A stretch of DNA of 64,000 nucleotides from Chryseobacterium salipaludis (lineage in GTDB: Bacteria > Bacteroidota > Bacteroidia > Flavobacteriales > Weeksellaceae). The position numbers and the translations under genes were made by a program. The notes beneath the pieces are model-generated. The model saw only the letters and a program-made list of their open reading frames with translations. It had not been told where the DNA came from and searched no databases. Positions within the stretch are counted from its first letter, which is position 1. Each line of letters opens with the position of its first letter. The stretch spans positions 530,357-594,356 of the forward strand of contig NZ_JALHKS010000002.1 in assembly GCF_022968825.1 (NCBI RefSeq). The letters are read 5' to 3'. Positions 25,975 through 34,661 of this stretch are shown here, piece after piece.

Positions 25975-26367
25975 TCAGTATCTGAACCGGCGGTCATCTT
26001 TCTTTTGAGACAAACGTTTTTTGGCTTCGAGTCTTTTCTCGATTTTTGCTTTTCCGGGCTTGGTGGGTTTGCGGGCTTTCGGGAGGAAGAGTGCGGAGGC
26101 GACTATTTCCCGGAGGCGCAGGACTGCCTGTTTCTTGTTAAGAAGTTGCGTGCGGTGTTCCGAAGAAGTAAGTTGCAAAATGCCCTGCTGGCTGATTCTG
26201 TTTTTCAGTTTTCGGAAAATCAGGTCTTTTTCTTCATCGGAAAAGAAAGCACTGGCCGGAATATCCCAGAGCACAGTGACTGCCGTTTCCACTTTATTGA
26301 CGTTCTGGCCGCCTGTACCGCTGCTGCGCGAGGTTTTATAGGTAAGTTCACTGGTGAAATCTTTCAT
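25975..26367 (-). CDS. arfB: Ribosome-rescue hydrolase ArfB (YaeJ)
   Basis: 130-residue release-factor-like protein. The catalytic GGQ loop is SGTGGQNVNKVETAV (near residue 18), which releases the stalled peptide from tRNA. The long basic tail (KPTKPGKAKIEKRLEAKKRL ending in RRFRY) is the part that enters the empty mRNA channel of a stalled ribosome. There is no stop-codon-reading domain, so it is not RF1 or RF2. The start overlaps the end of menE by 20 bases on the same strand, so the two are co-transcribed, though without a clear functional link. Confidence 0.93.
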   Translation of the reverse strand: MKDFTSELTYKTSRSSGTGGQNVNKVETAVTVLWDIPASAFFSDEEKDLIFRKLKNRISQQGILQLTSSEHRTQLLNKKQAVLRLREIVASALFLPKARKPTKPGKAKIEKRLEAKKRLSQKKDDRRFRY

Positions 26368-27388
26368 TGCTTTTTAATATGTTCAACAGTTCAAGGCGAC
26401 TTACTTTTCCGTTCGGTGTCCGCGGAAACTCCGGAATGAAAATTATTTCCTTCGGAAGGTGATTCCTGGTCGGGAATGTCAGATGTCTGATGTCATCTGT
26501 GAGCACAGAAGATTCCCCGCCTTCAATCGCCAAAACGAGTTTTTGACCCAGCTGTTCATCGGGAAGGCCAAGAAAAGCCAGTTCGCGATCGGTAACGGTA
26601 TGCACCAAAGTTTCCAGTTGTTCCGGAAATATTTTAAGGCCGCCGGAATTGATGACATTGTCATATCTGCCCTGAAAAATAAAACTGTTGGTTCCGGTAA
26701 GTTCCACCAGGTCATTGGTCACAATGAGTTCTGCGGAAAGTTGTGGCGCCAGGATTTGCAGGCAACCGCGAGGGTCCAAAAATATCTGTACGCCGCTCAG
26801 CACGGTGAAGTCCGGAGCAGCTTTGGGAAAGATTTCTTTCAGCGCGATATGCGAAAGGGTTTCAGACATGCCGTAGGTCTCGTAGATTTTCACCTTCTTT
26901 TCATGGCCCTGCATCACGTTCTGAATTTTGGCTTTCAAAGCGGCAGAAACAGCAGCACCGCCAATAATGATGTTTCTGATCAGATGCAGTTTGTCCAGGG
27001 AATGTTCTACCTGCAGCGGAGTTAAAGCACAGAAATCAACGGTTTCTGCCAAGTGTTCCAGCGGACGCACAGATGGCTCGCTGACCATGAGTTTCAGCTG
27101 CTGCTCAATGGCGCGGACCACCATCATCTTGCCCGAAATATAGGCCACCGGCAAACACAGCAAAGCGCTATCTCCTGCCTGCAAACCCAGAAACCGACAG
27201 GTCATCCTGGCGGAGTGGCGCATTCTGTCTTTTTCGATTTCCAGAATTTTCGGAGTGCCGGTGGAGCCGGAAGTCTGTACCTGAACTGTTTCGGTTTCGC
27301 TGAACCATTCTTGCACGAACGCAAGTGTCTGCCGGTCGAAATCAGTGGCAGGTTCGGCATCGTGATAGTTTGGAAAAGAAATGTTCAT
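26348..27388 (-). CDS. menE: o-Succinylbenzoate-CoA ligase MenE (AMP-binding)
   Basis: 346-residue short adenylate-forming enzyme; start at 27388 (MNISFPNYHD). The phosphate loop is QTSGSTGTPK (residues 37-46), the A5 segment is YETYGMSETLSHIA and the C-terminal lid carries NGKVSRLELL with the catalytic Lys. The small size and a missing N-terminal subdomain are typical of flavobacterial MenE, which activates o-succinylbenzoate to its CoA ester in menaquinone synthesis. Other men genes are not adjacent, so the substrate is assigned from similarity of form. It is followed by arfB in an overlapping arrangement. Confidence 0.82.
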   Translation of the reverse strand: MNISFPNYHDAEPATDFDRQTLAFVQEWFSETETVQVQTSGSTGTPKILEIEKDRMRHSARMTCRFLGLQAGDSALLCLPVAYISGKMMVVRAIEQQLKLMVSEPSVRPLEHLAETVDFCALTPLQVEHSLDKLHLIRNIIIGGAAVSAALKAKIQNVMQGHEKKVKIYETYGMSETLSHIALKEIFPKAAPDFTVLSGVQIFLDPRGCLQILAPQLSAELIVTNDLVELTGTNSFIFQGRYDNVINSGGLKIFPEQLETLVHTVTDRELAFLGLPDEQLGQKLVLAIEGGESSVLTDDIRHLTFPTRNHLPKEIIFIPEFPRTPNGKVSRLELLNILKSNERFHQ

Positions 27389-27436
27389 GGTGGCAGCAGT
27401 AAATGTTAAAGATAAAAGTTTTGCGTGAAAGAAAGA

Positions 27437-27468
27437 AGCGCTGTGCGGGTGAAAGCCCGCACAGCGCT
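27437..27468. terminator. GC-rich hairpin upstream of menE
   Basis: A 13-bp perfect stem AGCGCTGTGCGGG / CCCGCACAGCGCT. On the minus strand it is followed by T-rich sequence (TCTTTCTTTC), so it could end argS transcripts. Confidence 0.55.
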
Positions 27469-27543
27469 TTGTGTTGGCTTCCATCTAAGGAACCGGTTTT
27501 CCAGCGGCAGCGTTCCCTGCGTGAGGGCGGAGGCGGAAATCCT

Positions 27544-27590
27544 TTTCCGGTGTTCGGGCGGCAACTGCGTTGCCGCCCGAACACCGGAAA
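27544..27590. repeat. 21-bp perfect inverted repeat between argS and menE
   Basis: Left arm 27544-27564 (TTTCCGGTGTTCGGGCGGCA plus A) pairs with 27570-27590 without mismatch, with a CTGCG loop. No T-run follows. It is the longest perfect hairpin in the window. The stretch 27590-27655 is GC-rich and otherwise empty. Confidence 0.8.
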
Positions 27591-27655
27591 GATTGGGAGC
27601 CGGAGACCGACCCGGATCCGGCGGCTGCTGTGCAGCGCCGGGGCACGCCCTGATG

Positions 27656-29416
27656 CTACATGCGATTTACCGTGGAAATACCCAGTAAGTCAAGTCCTTT
27701 CTTAATGGTCTGTGCGGTGAGCGCGGAAAGTTGCAGACGGAAATTCCTGGCCTGCGCGTCTTCCTGATTGAGCACCGGTGTGTTCTGGTAAAAGGTGTTA
27801 TAAATTTTCACCAGATCGTAGGTGTAATTTGCCACCAATGCCGGTGATAACGCTTCCGCTGCGCGGGAAATAACCTCGCGGAAATTGGCGAGTTGCATCA
27901 CCAGATTTCGCTCATATTCATTCATTTCATAACCTGCAACATCAGTTTCTGCCGTATCTGCCTTCGCGAGCAAGGACTGAATCCGCGCATAAGTGTATTG
28001 AATGAAAGGCCCCGTATTCCCAGCGAAATCGATACTTTCTGCCGGGTTGAACATCATTTTCTTGCGGGGATCTACTTTGAGGATAAAGTATTTCAGCGCG
28101 CCCATCCCAACCGTTTCGTAGGATTGTTCCTTCTCGCTTTCGCTGAGGTTTTCCAGCTTGCCGAGTTCCTGCGCTTTGGCTTTGGCGGTTTCGTACATTT
28201 CCTGCATCAGTTCATCGGCATCCACCACGGTGCCTTCGCGGGATTTCATTTTGCCGGCCGGCAGTTCCACCATTCCATACGATAAGTGATAGAGCTGATC
28301 CGCCCAGGGATAACCGAGCTTTTTCAGGATTTTAAAGAGTACTTCGAAGTGATAGTCTTGCTCGTTTCCAACGGTATAGATGAGTTTTTGAATATTATTT
28401 TCTTCAAAACGCTGCACGGCGGTACCCAAGTCCTGGGTCATGTACACGGAAGTGCCGTCGCCTCGCAACAGTAATTTATGGTCCAGGCCTTCCTCCGACA
28501 AATCGCACCATACGGAGCCATCTTCCTTTTTATACAAAACACCGCTGACGAGCCCCTTTTGTATAAGGTCTTTGCCGAGCAGGTACGTGTTGCTTTCGTA
28601 TTGAACCTGGTCGAAATCAACGCCCAGTCTTTGGTAGGTTTGGGCAAAACCGTCGTACACCCAACTGTTCATTTCCTGCCAGAGCTGACGTACGTTTTCG
28701 TCTTCCTTTTCCCAGTTGAGCAGCATTTGCTGTGCCTGTTTGATACTCGCTGCTTCTTTTTTGGCGCTTTCCTCACTGTGTCCCTGAGCTATCAGGTCGG
28801 CGATTTCTTCTTTATATTTTTTATCGAAGGCTACATAGTAATTGCCCACGAGTTTGTCGCCTTTCATCCCTGTGGAAGAAGGTGTTTCATTTTGGCCGGC
28901 CTGCTGCCAGGCGAGCATGGACTTGCAGATATGGATGCCGCGGTCGTTGATGATTTGTGTTTTGATCACATTGTAGCCATCTTCCTGCAGGATTTTGGCC
29001 ACGGAATATCCGAGCAGATTGTTGCGGACGTGCCCGAGGTGCAAGGGTTTGTTGGTATTCGGTGAAGAATATTCAATCATGACCGTTTGATGACGGTCGG
29101 GACGGCTATTCAGATTTTCTTTGACTTCACGGAAGTGATCGAGGAAGAATTTATTTTTGATTTTCAGGTTCAGGAATCCTTTGACCACATGATAGCTTTC
29201 TGTGAAATCGGACATGGTCATAAAGGCATCGCCGAGTTCCATGGCGATTACATCAGGACTTTTGCGCAGCATTTTCACCAGTGGAAAAGTAACGACGGTG
29301 AAGTCCCCATCAAATCCGGTTTTATTCTGTTGCACTTCAAGCGGAGCCTCTACCAGTTGATAGACCGTGTGTACAATTTCGGCAAGTTTCTGTTGTATTT
29401 TATCTTTAATGTCCAT
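27656..29416 (-). CDS. argS: Arginyl-tRNA synthetase
   Basis: 586-residue class I synthetase that charges tRNA-Arg. The N-terminal additional domain (residues 1-100) is followed by the HIGH motif in SPNTNKPLHLGHVRNNLLGY (about 114-133). The family-typical WADQLYHLSYGMVELPAGKM-like stretch with GTVVDADEL follows, and the DALR anticodon-binding domain closes the protein, ending in ISTVNRM. ArgS lacks a standard KMSKS in many lineages; here KMKSREGTVV takes its place. A TATATTTG box lies at 29433-29440. Confidence 0.97.
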   Translation of the reverse strand: MDIKDKIQQKLAEIVHTVYQLVEAPLEVQQNKTGFDGDFTVVTFPLVKMLRKSPDVIAMELGDAFMTMSDFTESYHVVKGFLNLKIKNKFFLDHFREVKENLNSRPDRHQTVMIEYSSPNTNKPLHLGHVRNNLLGYSVAKILQEDGYNVIKTQIINDRGIHICKSMLAWQQAGQNETPSSTGMKGDKLVGNYYVAFDKKYKEEIADLIAQGHSEESAKKEAASIKQAQQMLLNWEKEDENVRQLWQEMNSWVYDGFAQTYQRLGVDFDQVQYESNTYLLGKDLIQKGLVSGVLYKKEDGSVWCDLSEEGLDHKLLLRGDGTSVYMTQDLGTAVQRFEENNIQKLIYTVGNEQDYHFEVLFKILKKLGYPWADQLYHLSYGMVELPAGKMKSREGTVVDADELMQEMYETAKAKAQELGKLENLSESEKEQSYETVGMGALKYFILKVDPRKKMMFNPAESIDFAGNTGPFIQYTYARIQSLLAKADTAETDVAGYEMNEYERNLVMQLANFREVISRAAEALSPALVANYTYDLVKIYNTFYQNTPVLNQEDAQARNFRLQLSALTAQTIKKGLDLLGISTVNRM

Positions 29417-29432
29417 GGGTTTATTTAAGAGA

Positions 29433-29440
29433 CAAATATA
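29433..29440 (-). promoter_or_regulatory. -7 element of argS
   Basis: TATATTTG on the minus strand, 17 bases before the start codon. Confidence 0.6.
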
Positions 29441-29445
29441 CTGAA

Positions 29446-29472
29446 ATTAAAAAACCACCCGGTGAGGGGTGG
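29446..29472 (-). terminator. Terminator of the small lipoprotein gene
   Basis: Minus-strand stem ACCACCC / GGGTGGT with loop CTCACC, followed by six T, 20 bases past the stop at 29494. Confidence 0.8.
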
Positions 29473-29493
29473 TCTGCAATTAAATAGTGTTTG

Positions 29494-29988
29494 TTAAGGT
29501 TTTAAATATCCTGTAAATAGGAGTGGTTTCTGCGCAGGTCCTTCAACTGAGCAATCGATTTTACCCTCTTTATCAACCTCCATTTTTATCAGGTTTATGT
29601 TCGTATTATCTTTTAAAATGTAATTAACTAGGATAGACCCATCAGGCAAGGCCTTTCTTGCAGCTGTGAAGTCTTCCGAATTCACTCTTAAAGAAAACTT
29701 GCTAATTGAATTCTCGTGGTCTGTAGACGGAAGATTAATTATCAGTTTGTCATGTGTTACTTGGATGCCGATATTCTCATCTGAATTTACGGGAATGTTG
29801 GTTTGTGCAATTCTTCCAGTGCCGGCGGGTGCAGAGAACGATAATCTGTTTTCAAAATTTTTAGCGACAAAAGTAAAATTATTGCTAAATATCTTTGCCT
29901 GAATCTGATCCTGTGACATTCTGTTTGTGGTACAAGCTGACACGAGTAAAACAGCCACAAGTAAAATGGAGTAATGGAAATTTCTCAT
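29494..29988 (-). CDS. Lipoprotein of unknown function (DUF4251-like)
   Basis: 164 residues from the ATG at 29988, which opens a lipoprotein signal (MRNFHYSILLVAVLLVSAC, Cys 19). The longer frame upstream lacks support. The mature part starts with a FTFVAKNFENRL segment, then beta strands with INLPS and a C-terminal strand LLFTGYLKP, the general layout of the DUF4251 lipoproteins of Bacteroidota; this match is from memory and not firm. It lies downstream of susD on the same strand but a terminator at 30022-30047 separates them. Its bases look more A+T-rich than the argS region. Confidence 0.7.
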   Translation of the reverse strand: MRNFHYSILLVAVLLVSACTTNRMSQDQIQAKIFSNNFTFVAKNFENRLSFSAPAGTGRIAQTNIPVNSDENIGIQVTHDKLIINLPSTDHENSISKFSLRVNSEDFTAARKALPDGSILVNYILKDNTNINLIKMEVDKEGKIDCSVEGPAQKPLLFTGYLKP

Positions 29989-30021
29989 CTCGAATTTTTG
30001 TGAAGGTGTTAGTGAAAATTG

Positions 30022-30047
30022 GAAAAAGCCACTCATATGAGTGGCTT
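30022..30047 (-). terminator. Terminator of the susC-susD operon
   Basis: Palindrome AAGCCACTCATATGAGTGGC with TT at 30026-30047, followed on the minus strand by TTTTTCC. Confidence 0.85.
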
Positions 30048-30064
30048 CATTAGTTATAGTGCAA

Positions 30065-31522
30065 TTAATTTTTATCCCAGAACACTCTTGAACTGTAAAT
30101 GTCTCCTCCTTCAATCTTAGCTGAGGCTGCAGTAACATTAGCAGCATTGTTATTTTTCTCGCCAATTGGATACGGCATTCTTCGAACTAATCCATGAACT
30201 GCGGTAGGTGCAGGTGGCAATATAGGATAATCCAATCTTCTCCAGAAATACCATGCTTCAAAACCTTTATTAAACATTGCTATCCAAGCGGCTTCACCGA
30301 TAGATTTTTTCCAGTTGGTAGGATCGTAAGGATGAGCAGCTAAGAAAGCATCAGTTTCTGCTTGATCTACACCCCATTCTTCCATGGAAGAGGTTATTGC
30401 TTCTTGATAGTATTGATTCGCCGAAGCGCCTACGTTATATCCCCGTGCTGCAGCTTCAGCTAACATAAATTGGACATTCACATGGTCAAATATTTCGCCT
30501 GGAGCATCTCTTAATTTAATCCGATCTGCAAGTTTTGAATAATTTGCATAAGTATTTAATAGCCCATAGACGCCTCCTTTATATGTTCCATCAGGAGCAG
30601 GTGTAAAATATTTAGGGATTCTAGGATCATCATTAGCTTTCATAAAATTAACATAGATGTCTGAAGGCAAGAAGTCATTTCTGCCATTAGCGACCAAGTT
30701 AAGATATACAGGGTTAGAGAAATTTCCATTATCAAATTGAAATTCGAAATCATCTTCAGCATTTTCGATTACTCCATCGGCATACGCACTTTCTACAAGT
30801 GTTTTTGATTGGCTAGGATTAACATCAGCTAAATTTAAACCCATTCTCAACTTGATAGTATTTAATACTAGATTCCATTGTTCCATGTTTCCATAATAGA
30901 AGGGATCGTTGTTATAGCCAGGAAAATTAGGATCAATTTTAGCATCTACAGCATTAATTCGCTGTATTAAGTCAGAATAGATTGTTGCTGCGTCATCATA
31001 TTTTGGCTGTAGAATTAAATCACCTGAAGTAGATTTTAAAGCCTCGGAGTAAGGGACGTCCCCAAAAGAATCAACCAGTGTAGCCCAGCCGTATATTGAC
31101 AAAATTTCGAGAACAGCCATTTTATTTGCTTTAATTTTAGCCTGTTGTGCCGGTGTAAGGGCAGTATCTTGTTGTTCTGATTCTAAAAATATCTTTGCTT
31201 TAGCCAAGGGGCCTAAAACTTCTCTATAAGTATTATTCCAATAATACTGGTTTTGATTTCGCTGTTCAAAGAAATAATTAGTTTCAGTTGTGTATGTAGT
31301 TTCTGTCCACTGTTGCGTGAAGAAGCGGGTAATATTTTCATTTACACTCGCAGACACATGCGCATTAGCGAGATAATACGATACGGTCGATAGCAAGTTC
31401 TCTGTTGGTACCACACTTGGATTTTTTGGGTCGACATTTATTGCTGAAATATCTCGTTCGCAGGACGTAAAAGTAAGTGCAACTATGGACAGTGCTCCTA
31501 CTATTTTTATTATTTTTTTCAT
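30065..31522 (-). CDS. SusD/RagB-family nutrient-binding outer membrane lipoprotein
   Basis: 485 residues with a lipoprotein signal ending LTFTSC (Cys 20) and the typical start of the SusD-like group 2 family (DINVDPKNPS-type motif, here ISAINVDPKNPSVVPTENL). The TPR-like helices and the closing FEAWYFWRRLDYP and RRMPYP motifs are present. SusD lids close over the SusC channel and bind the substrate at the cell surface. It starts 10 bases after the susC stop on the same strand. No glycoside hydrolase or peptidase gene is near, so the nutrient is unknown. Confidence 0.93.
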   Translation of the reverse strand: MKKIIKIVGALSIVALTFTSCERDISAINVDPKNPSVVPTENLLSTVSYYLANAHVSASVNENITRFFTQQWTETTYTTETNYFFEQRNQNQYYWNNTYREVLGPLAKAKIFLESEQQDTALTPAQQAKIKANKMAVLEILSIYGWATLVDSFGDVPYSEALKSTSGDLILQPKYDDAATIYSDLIQRINAVDAKIDPNFPGYNNDPFYYGNMEQWNLVLNTIKLRMGLNLADVNPSQSKTLVESAYADGVIENAEDDFEFQFDNGNFSNPVYLNLVANGRNDFLPSDIYVNFMKANDDPRIPKYFTPAPDGTYKGGVYGLLNTYANYSKLADRIKLRDAPGEIFDHVNVQFMLAEAAARGYNVGASANQYYQEAITSSMEEWGVDQAETDAFLAAHPYDPTNWKKSIGEAAWIAMFNKGFEAWYFWRRLDYPILPPAPTAVHGLVRRMPYPIGEKNNNAANVTAASAKIEGGDIYSSRVFWDKN

Positions 31523-31532
31523 TAGAATTAGA

Positions 31533-34532
31533 TTAAAATTTAATATTTACATTAAAGCCAATATCTCTGGTGGTTGGTAAAACGCCAATAGAGTTTCCTC
31601 TAGATCGCAAGCCGCCACCCACTCCGGCTTCGGGATCTGCATATGGCAAGTTTTTGTGAATGATCCATAAGTTTCGGCCAACGATTGAAAGAGTAACATC
31701 TTCCAAGAATGTACTGGCCAAGATTGTTTTAGGTAAAGTATACGATATACTAGCTTCTCTAAGTTTTACATACGAAGCATCATATATATATCGGCTGTTT
31801 GGAGCATTCGTATACCCTTCTGGCTGGTAACTGTAGTAATTATTTGCGTTTAGTTGTGGTGTAGTTCCGTTAGCTCTATATCCTCCAACAATTAGCGTAT
31901 TGGGATTTCCGTTTGCAGTAACACCAGGTAATACTACACCGGATGGACTTCTCCATTCTGGACTTACAGTATCTGCGTAGAGTCCGCCTGCATACCCGTA
32001 CCATAAATCGGTAGAAAAAGTGTCTCCTCCCTGTTGGACGTCTACAAGAAAGCTTAAGCTTAAGCCCTTGTACATAAGCGAGTTGCGAACTCCTCCTGTC
32101 CAATCTGGGGTTATGTTGCCAATTACTTTTGGATCAGATTTCGCCCAAAATCCACCACCGACACCAGCAGCGTTAGGAGAAGTTACTACCCTTTGTCCAT
32201 TTTCATGGTAAACATAATCTGTACCGACCAATGTGCCAAATGCTTGACCAACACTTGCATTAAGAGTTACTCCTCCTTGGTAAAGCCCCAATTGGTAATT
32301 GTCGACACCATTCAGGTCAACAACAGTATTTGTGTTTTTAGCCCAGTTTGCGGTGATATCCCATGTAAAATTAGTGTTCTTTATAGGAGTTAAATTTAAT
32401 GCAACTTCAACACCTTCATTATCTATCTGACCTGCATTAAATACCATAGCATTATAGCCTGTGGCATTTGAAATCGGTAAACTTATTATCTGATCAAATG
32501 TTTTTGATTTATAATACGCTACGTCTAAGCCAATTCTCCGTTTAAGGAATTGCATCTCTGTACCAAATTCAAACTCTTTAGATCGTTCTGGTTTTAGTTC
32601 GCTGTTCCGTAGAGTGTTAGAAGTATCAAACAATACTACTCCTTGGTAAATACCAGGGGTGGTGTAGGTGTTAATAAGCTGATAAGCGGATGTTGCTCCT
32701 CCTACCACAGCATAATTTCCTCTAAGTTTCCAAAAACTTAACCAATCTTGATTTAATAAGTTCGATAGGATAACTGCACCAGAAACGGAACCATATCCAA
32801 AAACCCTGTTATCTTTTGGTAGAGTAGATGATTTATCGAGTCTGTAAGTGCCGTCAATATAATATGTATCCTCATATCCTAATGAAGCAGTGGCATATAC
32901 TCCTCCTGTTACAATCCTTCCCAAAGTTTCACTCATAGGAAGGATTGATTCGTTTGAGTTAGATATAGCATACAGGTTAGGAATCAGTAATCCGCCTTCA
33001 GTAGAAATATATGTATTTGAATTTGTGTTTCTTCTAACGTTACCACCAATAAGACCTGAAATGTCTAAATTATCACTAAGATCAAACCCATAGTTTAGGA
33101 ATGTGTCGAAATTTATTTCTGTATTTCTAATATTTTGCCTGGAGTAGCCTGATCCAACAGGATTACCTGAAGCGCCCCAATCCCTTGCAACAGAACCAAC
33201 TGCTAATCGGTTTTCAATTAACATATCCATCAAATCATATGATAATTTTGCCGTTAAACCAATTTTTTTGGTGAAATTGTATGTCAGGGACGCATAAGAA
33301 AAGTTTCTTGTTCTCTCATCACTTTGATAGCTTTCATATCTTTGGAAATAGGGATTATCCCAATAATAAGGAGTAAGATCGTCATATGAGTGCCAGTTCC
33401 AAGTAACGTTCTGTCTAGTTCTATTGTACGCATCACGCAGTTTAAAGATGTCTGCATCTACGTTCCACCATTGTCTGAATGCAGACATTTGGTTATCAGA
33501 ATAACCTGTTTCATTTCTGCCTTTAGTATCCTGTAATGTTAAGCTACTATACACTGATGCAGTTAATTTATCGGTTAAATCATAATTGAATTTAGCTGAC
33601 AATGTGTTTTTACGAAGCTCTGAATTTGGAAGAATACCATTCATCAACTGATTTGTGTAATTAATCAATATGTTGGATCTTTCTCCAGCTTTTTGCAATG
33701 AGAGAGAGTTGACGTATGAAGTAGAAGTTTCAAAAAAGTCTACAGGTGTATGCTCTCCCGCTATGTAAGGATTTAGTTTACCATAATTTGGTGAAGATGG
33801 ATCAAAAGAATCCCATGTATAAACTAAACTTCCATCATATCTTGGCCCAAAAGATGCGTCGTCACTAAAGTTTGCATAACCGTCTTCGTTGAAATAATCA
33901 CCGTAACCTCCGCCATACTGATTTTGATATTTAGGAAATGTGCTTTTATCGATTGTTCCAACGGTTAGTCCACTATTAAGCGTTATACCCCATCTATTAT
34001 CATTTTTACCGCGGCCTGATTTGGTAGTGATTACAATTACACCATTTAAACCTCTTTCACCATATAGCGCTGATGCTGCAGCACCTTTTAAAACGTTGAT
34101 CGACTCAATGTCTTCTTGATTTATGTCTGAAAGGTAATTGCCATAATCATATTGTCCCGAAAGAGAGGAGTTACTTACTGGAGAACCATCTATGACAATT
34201 AAAGGCCCCCCCCCACTTAGTGATTTGTAGCCTCTAATAACTAGGTTGGAACTGCCGCCGAAGTTATTGTTAGTATTAACCTGTAATCCCGCAACCTTAC
34301 CAGACAGTTGCGATGCAACATTTCCAGTATTAGTTGTTCCATCAGTTAAAACACCACTTTTAATTTCTTGAGAGGAGTACCCTAAAGACTTTTTCTCTCT
34401 CTTAATACCAAGAGCCGTAACTACCACACCCTCGATGTCTTGTGTCTTAACTGTGTCTCTTGTCTGCGCATTTACCAAAGCAAATGACGACGTGAGAACT
34501 ACAGCCAAAACACTTGTTGTAAGTTTCTTCAT
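31533..34532 (-). CDS. SusC/RagA-family TonB-linked outer membrane transporter
   Basis: 999-residue surface nutrient channel. Signal peptide ends near LVNAQ (residue 23). The plug opens with the SusC signature VVVTALGIKREKKSLGYSSQ (from about residue 36), then QLSGKVAGLQV, the LIVIDGSPV segment and NVLKGAAASALYGERG. The barrel ends in FNVNIKF. The carboxypeptidase-regulatory-like domain found in many SusC proteins is absent between signal and plug. Codons 107-109 are GGG GGG GGG, a nine-G tract (34206-34214), see findings. The region looks more A+T-rich than its neighbours. First gene of the susCD operon. Confidence 0.94.
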   Translation of the reverse strand: MKKLTTSVLAVVLTSSFALVNAQTRDTVKTQDIEGVVVTALGIKREKKSLGYSSQEIKSGVLTDGTTNTGNVASQLSGKVAGLQVNTNNNFGGSSNLVIRGYKSLSGGGPLIVIDGSPVSNSSLSGQYDYGNYLSDINQEDIESINVLKGAAASALYGERGLNGVIVITTKSGRGKNDNRWGITLNSGLTVGTIDKSTFPKYQNQYGGGYGDYFNEDGYANFSDDASFGPRYDGSLVYTWDSFDPSSPNYGKLNPYIAGEHTPVDFFETSTSYVNSLSLQKAGERSNILINYTNQLMNGILPNSELRKNTLSAKFNYDLTDKLTASVYSSLTLQDTKGRNETGYSDNQMSAFRQWWNVDADIFKLRDAYNRTRQNVTWNWHSYDDLTPYYWDNPYFQRYESYQSDERTRNFSYASLTYNFTKKIGLTAKLSYDLMDMLIENRLAVGSVARDWGASGNPVGSGYSRQNIRNTEINFDTFLNYGFDLSDNLDISGLIGGNVRRNTNSNTYISTEGGLLIPNLYAISNSNESILPMSETLGRIVTGGVYATASLGYEDTYYIDGTYRLDKSSTLPKDNRVFGYGSVSGAVILSNLLNQDWLSFWKLRGNYAVVGGATSAYQLINTYTTPGIYQGVVLFDTSNTLRNSELKPERSKEFEFGTEMQFLKRRIGLDVAYYKSKTFDQIISLPISNATGYNAMVFNAGQIDNEGVEVALNLTPIKNTNFTWDITANWAKNTNTVVDLNGVDNYQLGLYQGGVTLNASVGQAFGTLVGTDYVYHENGQRVVTSPNAAGVGGGFWAKSDPKVIGNITPDWTGGVRNSLMYKGLSLSFLVDVQQGGDTFSTDLWYGYAGGLYADTVSPEWRSPSGVVLPGVTANGNPNTLIVGGYRANGTTPQLNANNYYSYQPEGYTNAPNSRYIYDASYVKLREASISYTLPKTILASTFLEDVTLSIVGRNLWIIHKNLPYADPEAGVGGGLRSRGNSIGVLPTTRDIGFNVNIKF

Positions 34533-34618
34533 ATCAAATTAATTTTTTCATTAAAACAAATGTGCAAACAATTCCTGAAACAGCCAAATGTTTTCTTAAA
34601 AAAATCTTAATTAAATTG

Positions 34619-34626
34619 TAACTTTG
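34619..34626 (+). promoter_or_regulatory. -7 element of rnhB
   Basis: TAACTTTG, an exact TAnnTTTG match, 35 bases before the TTG start. The divergent susC promoter lies in the same 129-base gap, where TTTG-N20-CACATTTG can be read on the minus strand (about 34557-34588). Confidence 0.55.
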
Positions 34627-34661
34627 CTATTCGGATGTATTAATAGGTATAAATAGAAGAA

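Noticed and set aside
27403..27705. Plus-strand frames of 87 to 100 codons between menE and argS
   Set aside because: They coincide with long GC hairpins and the argS end; product is Pro/Arg/Gly-rich without motif.
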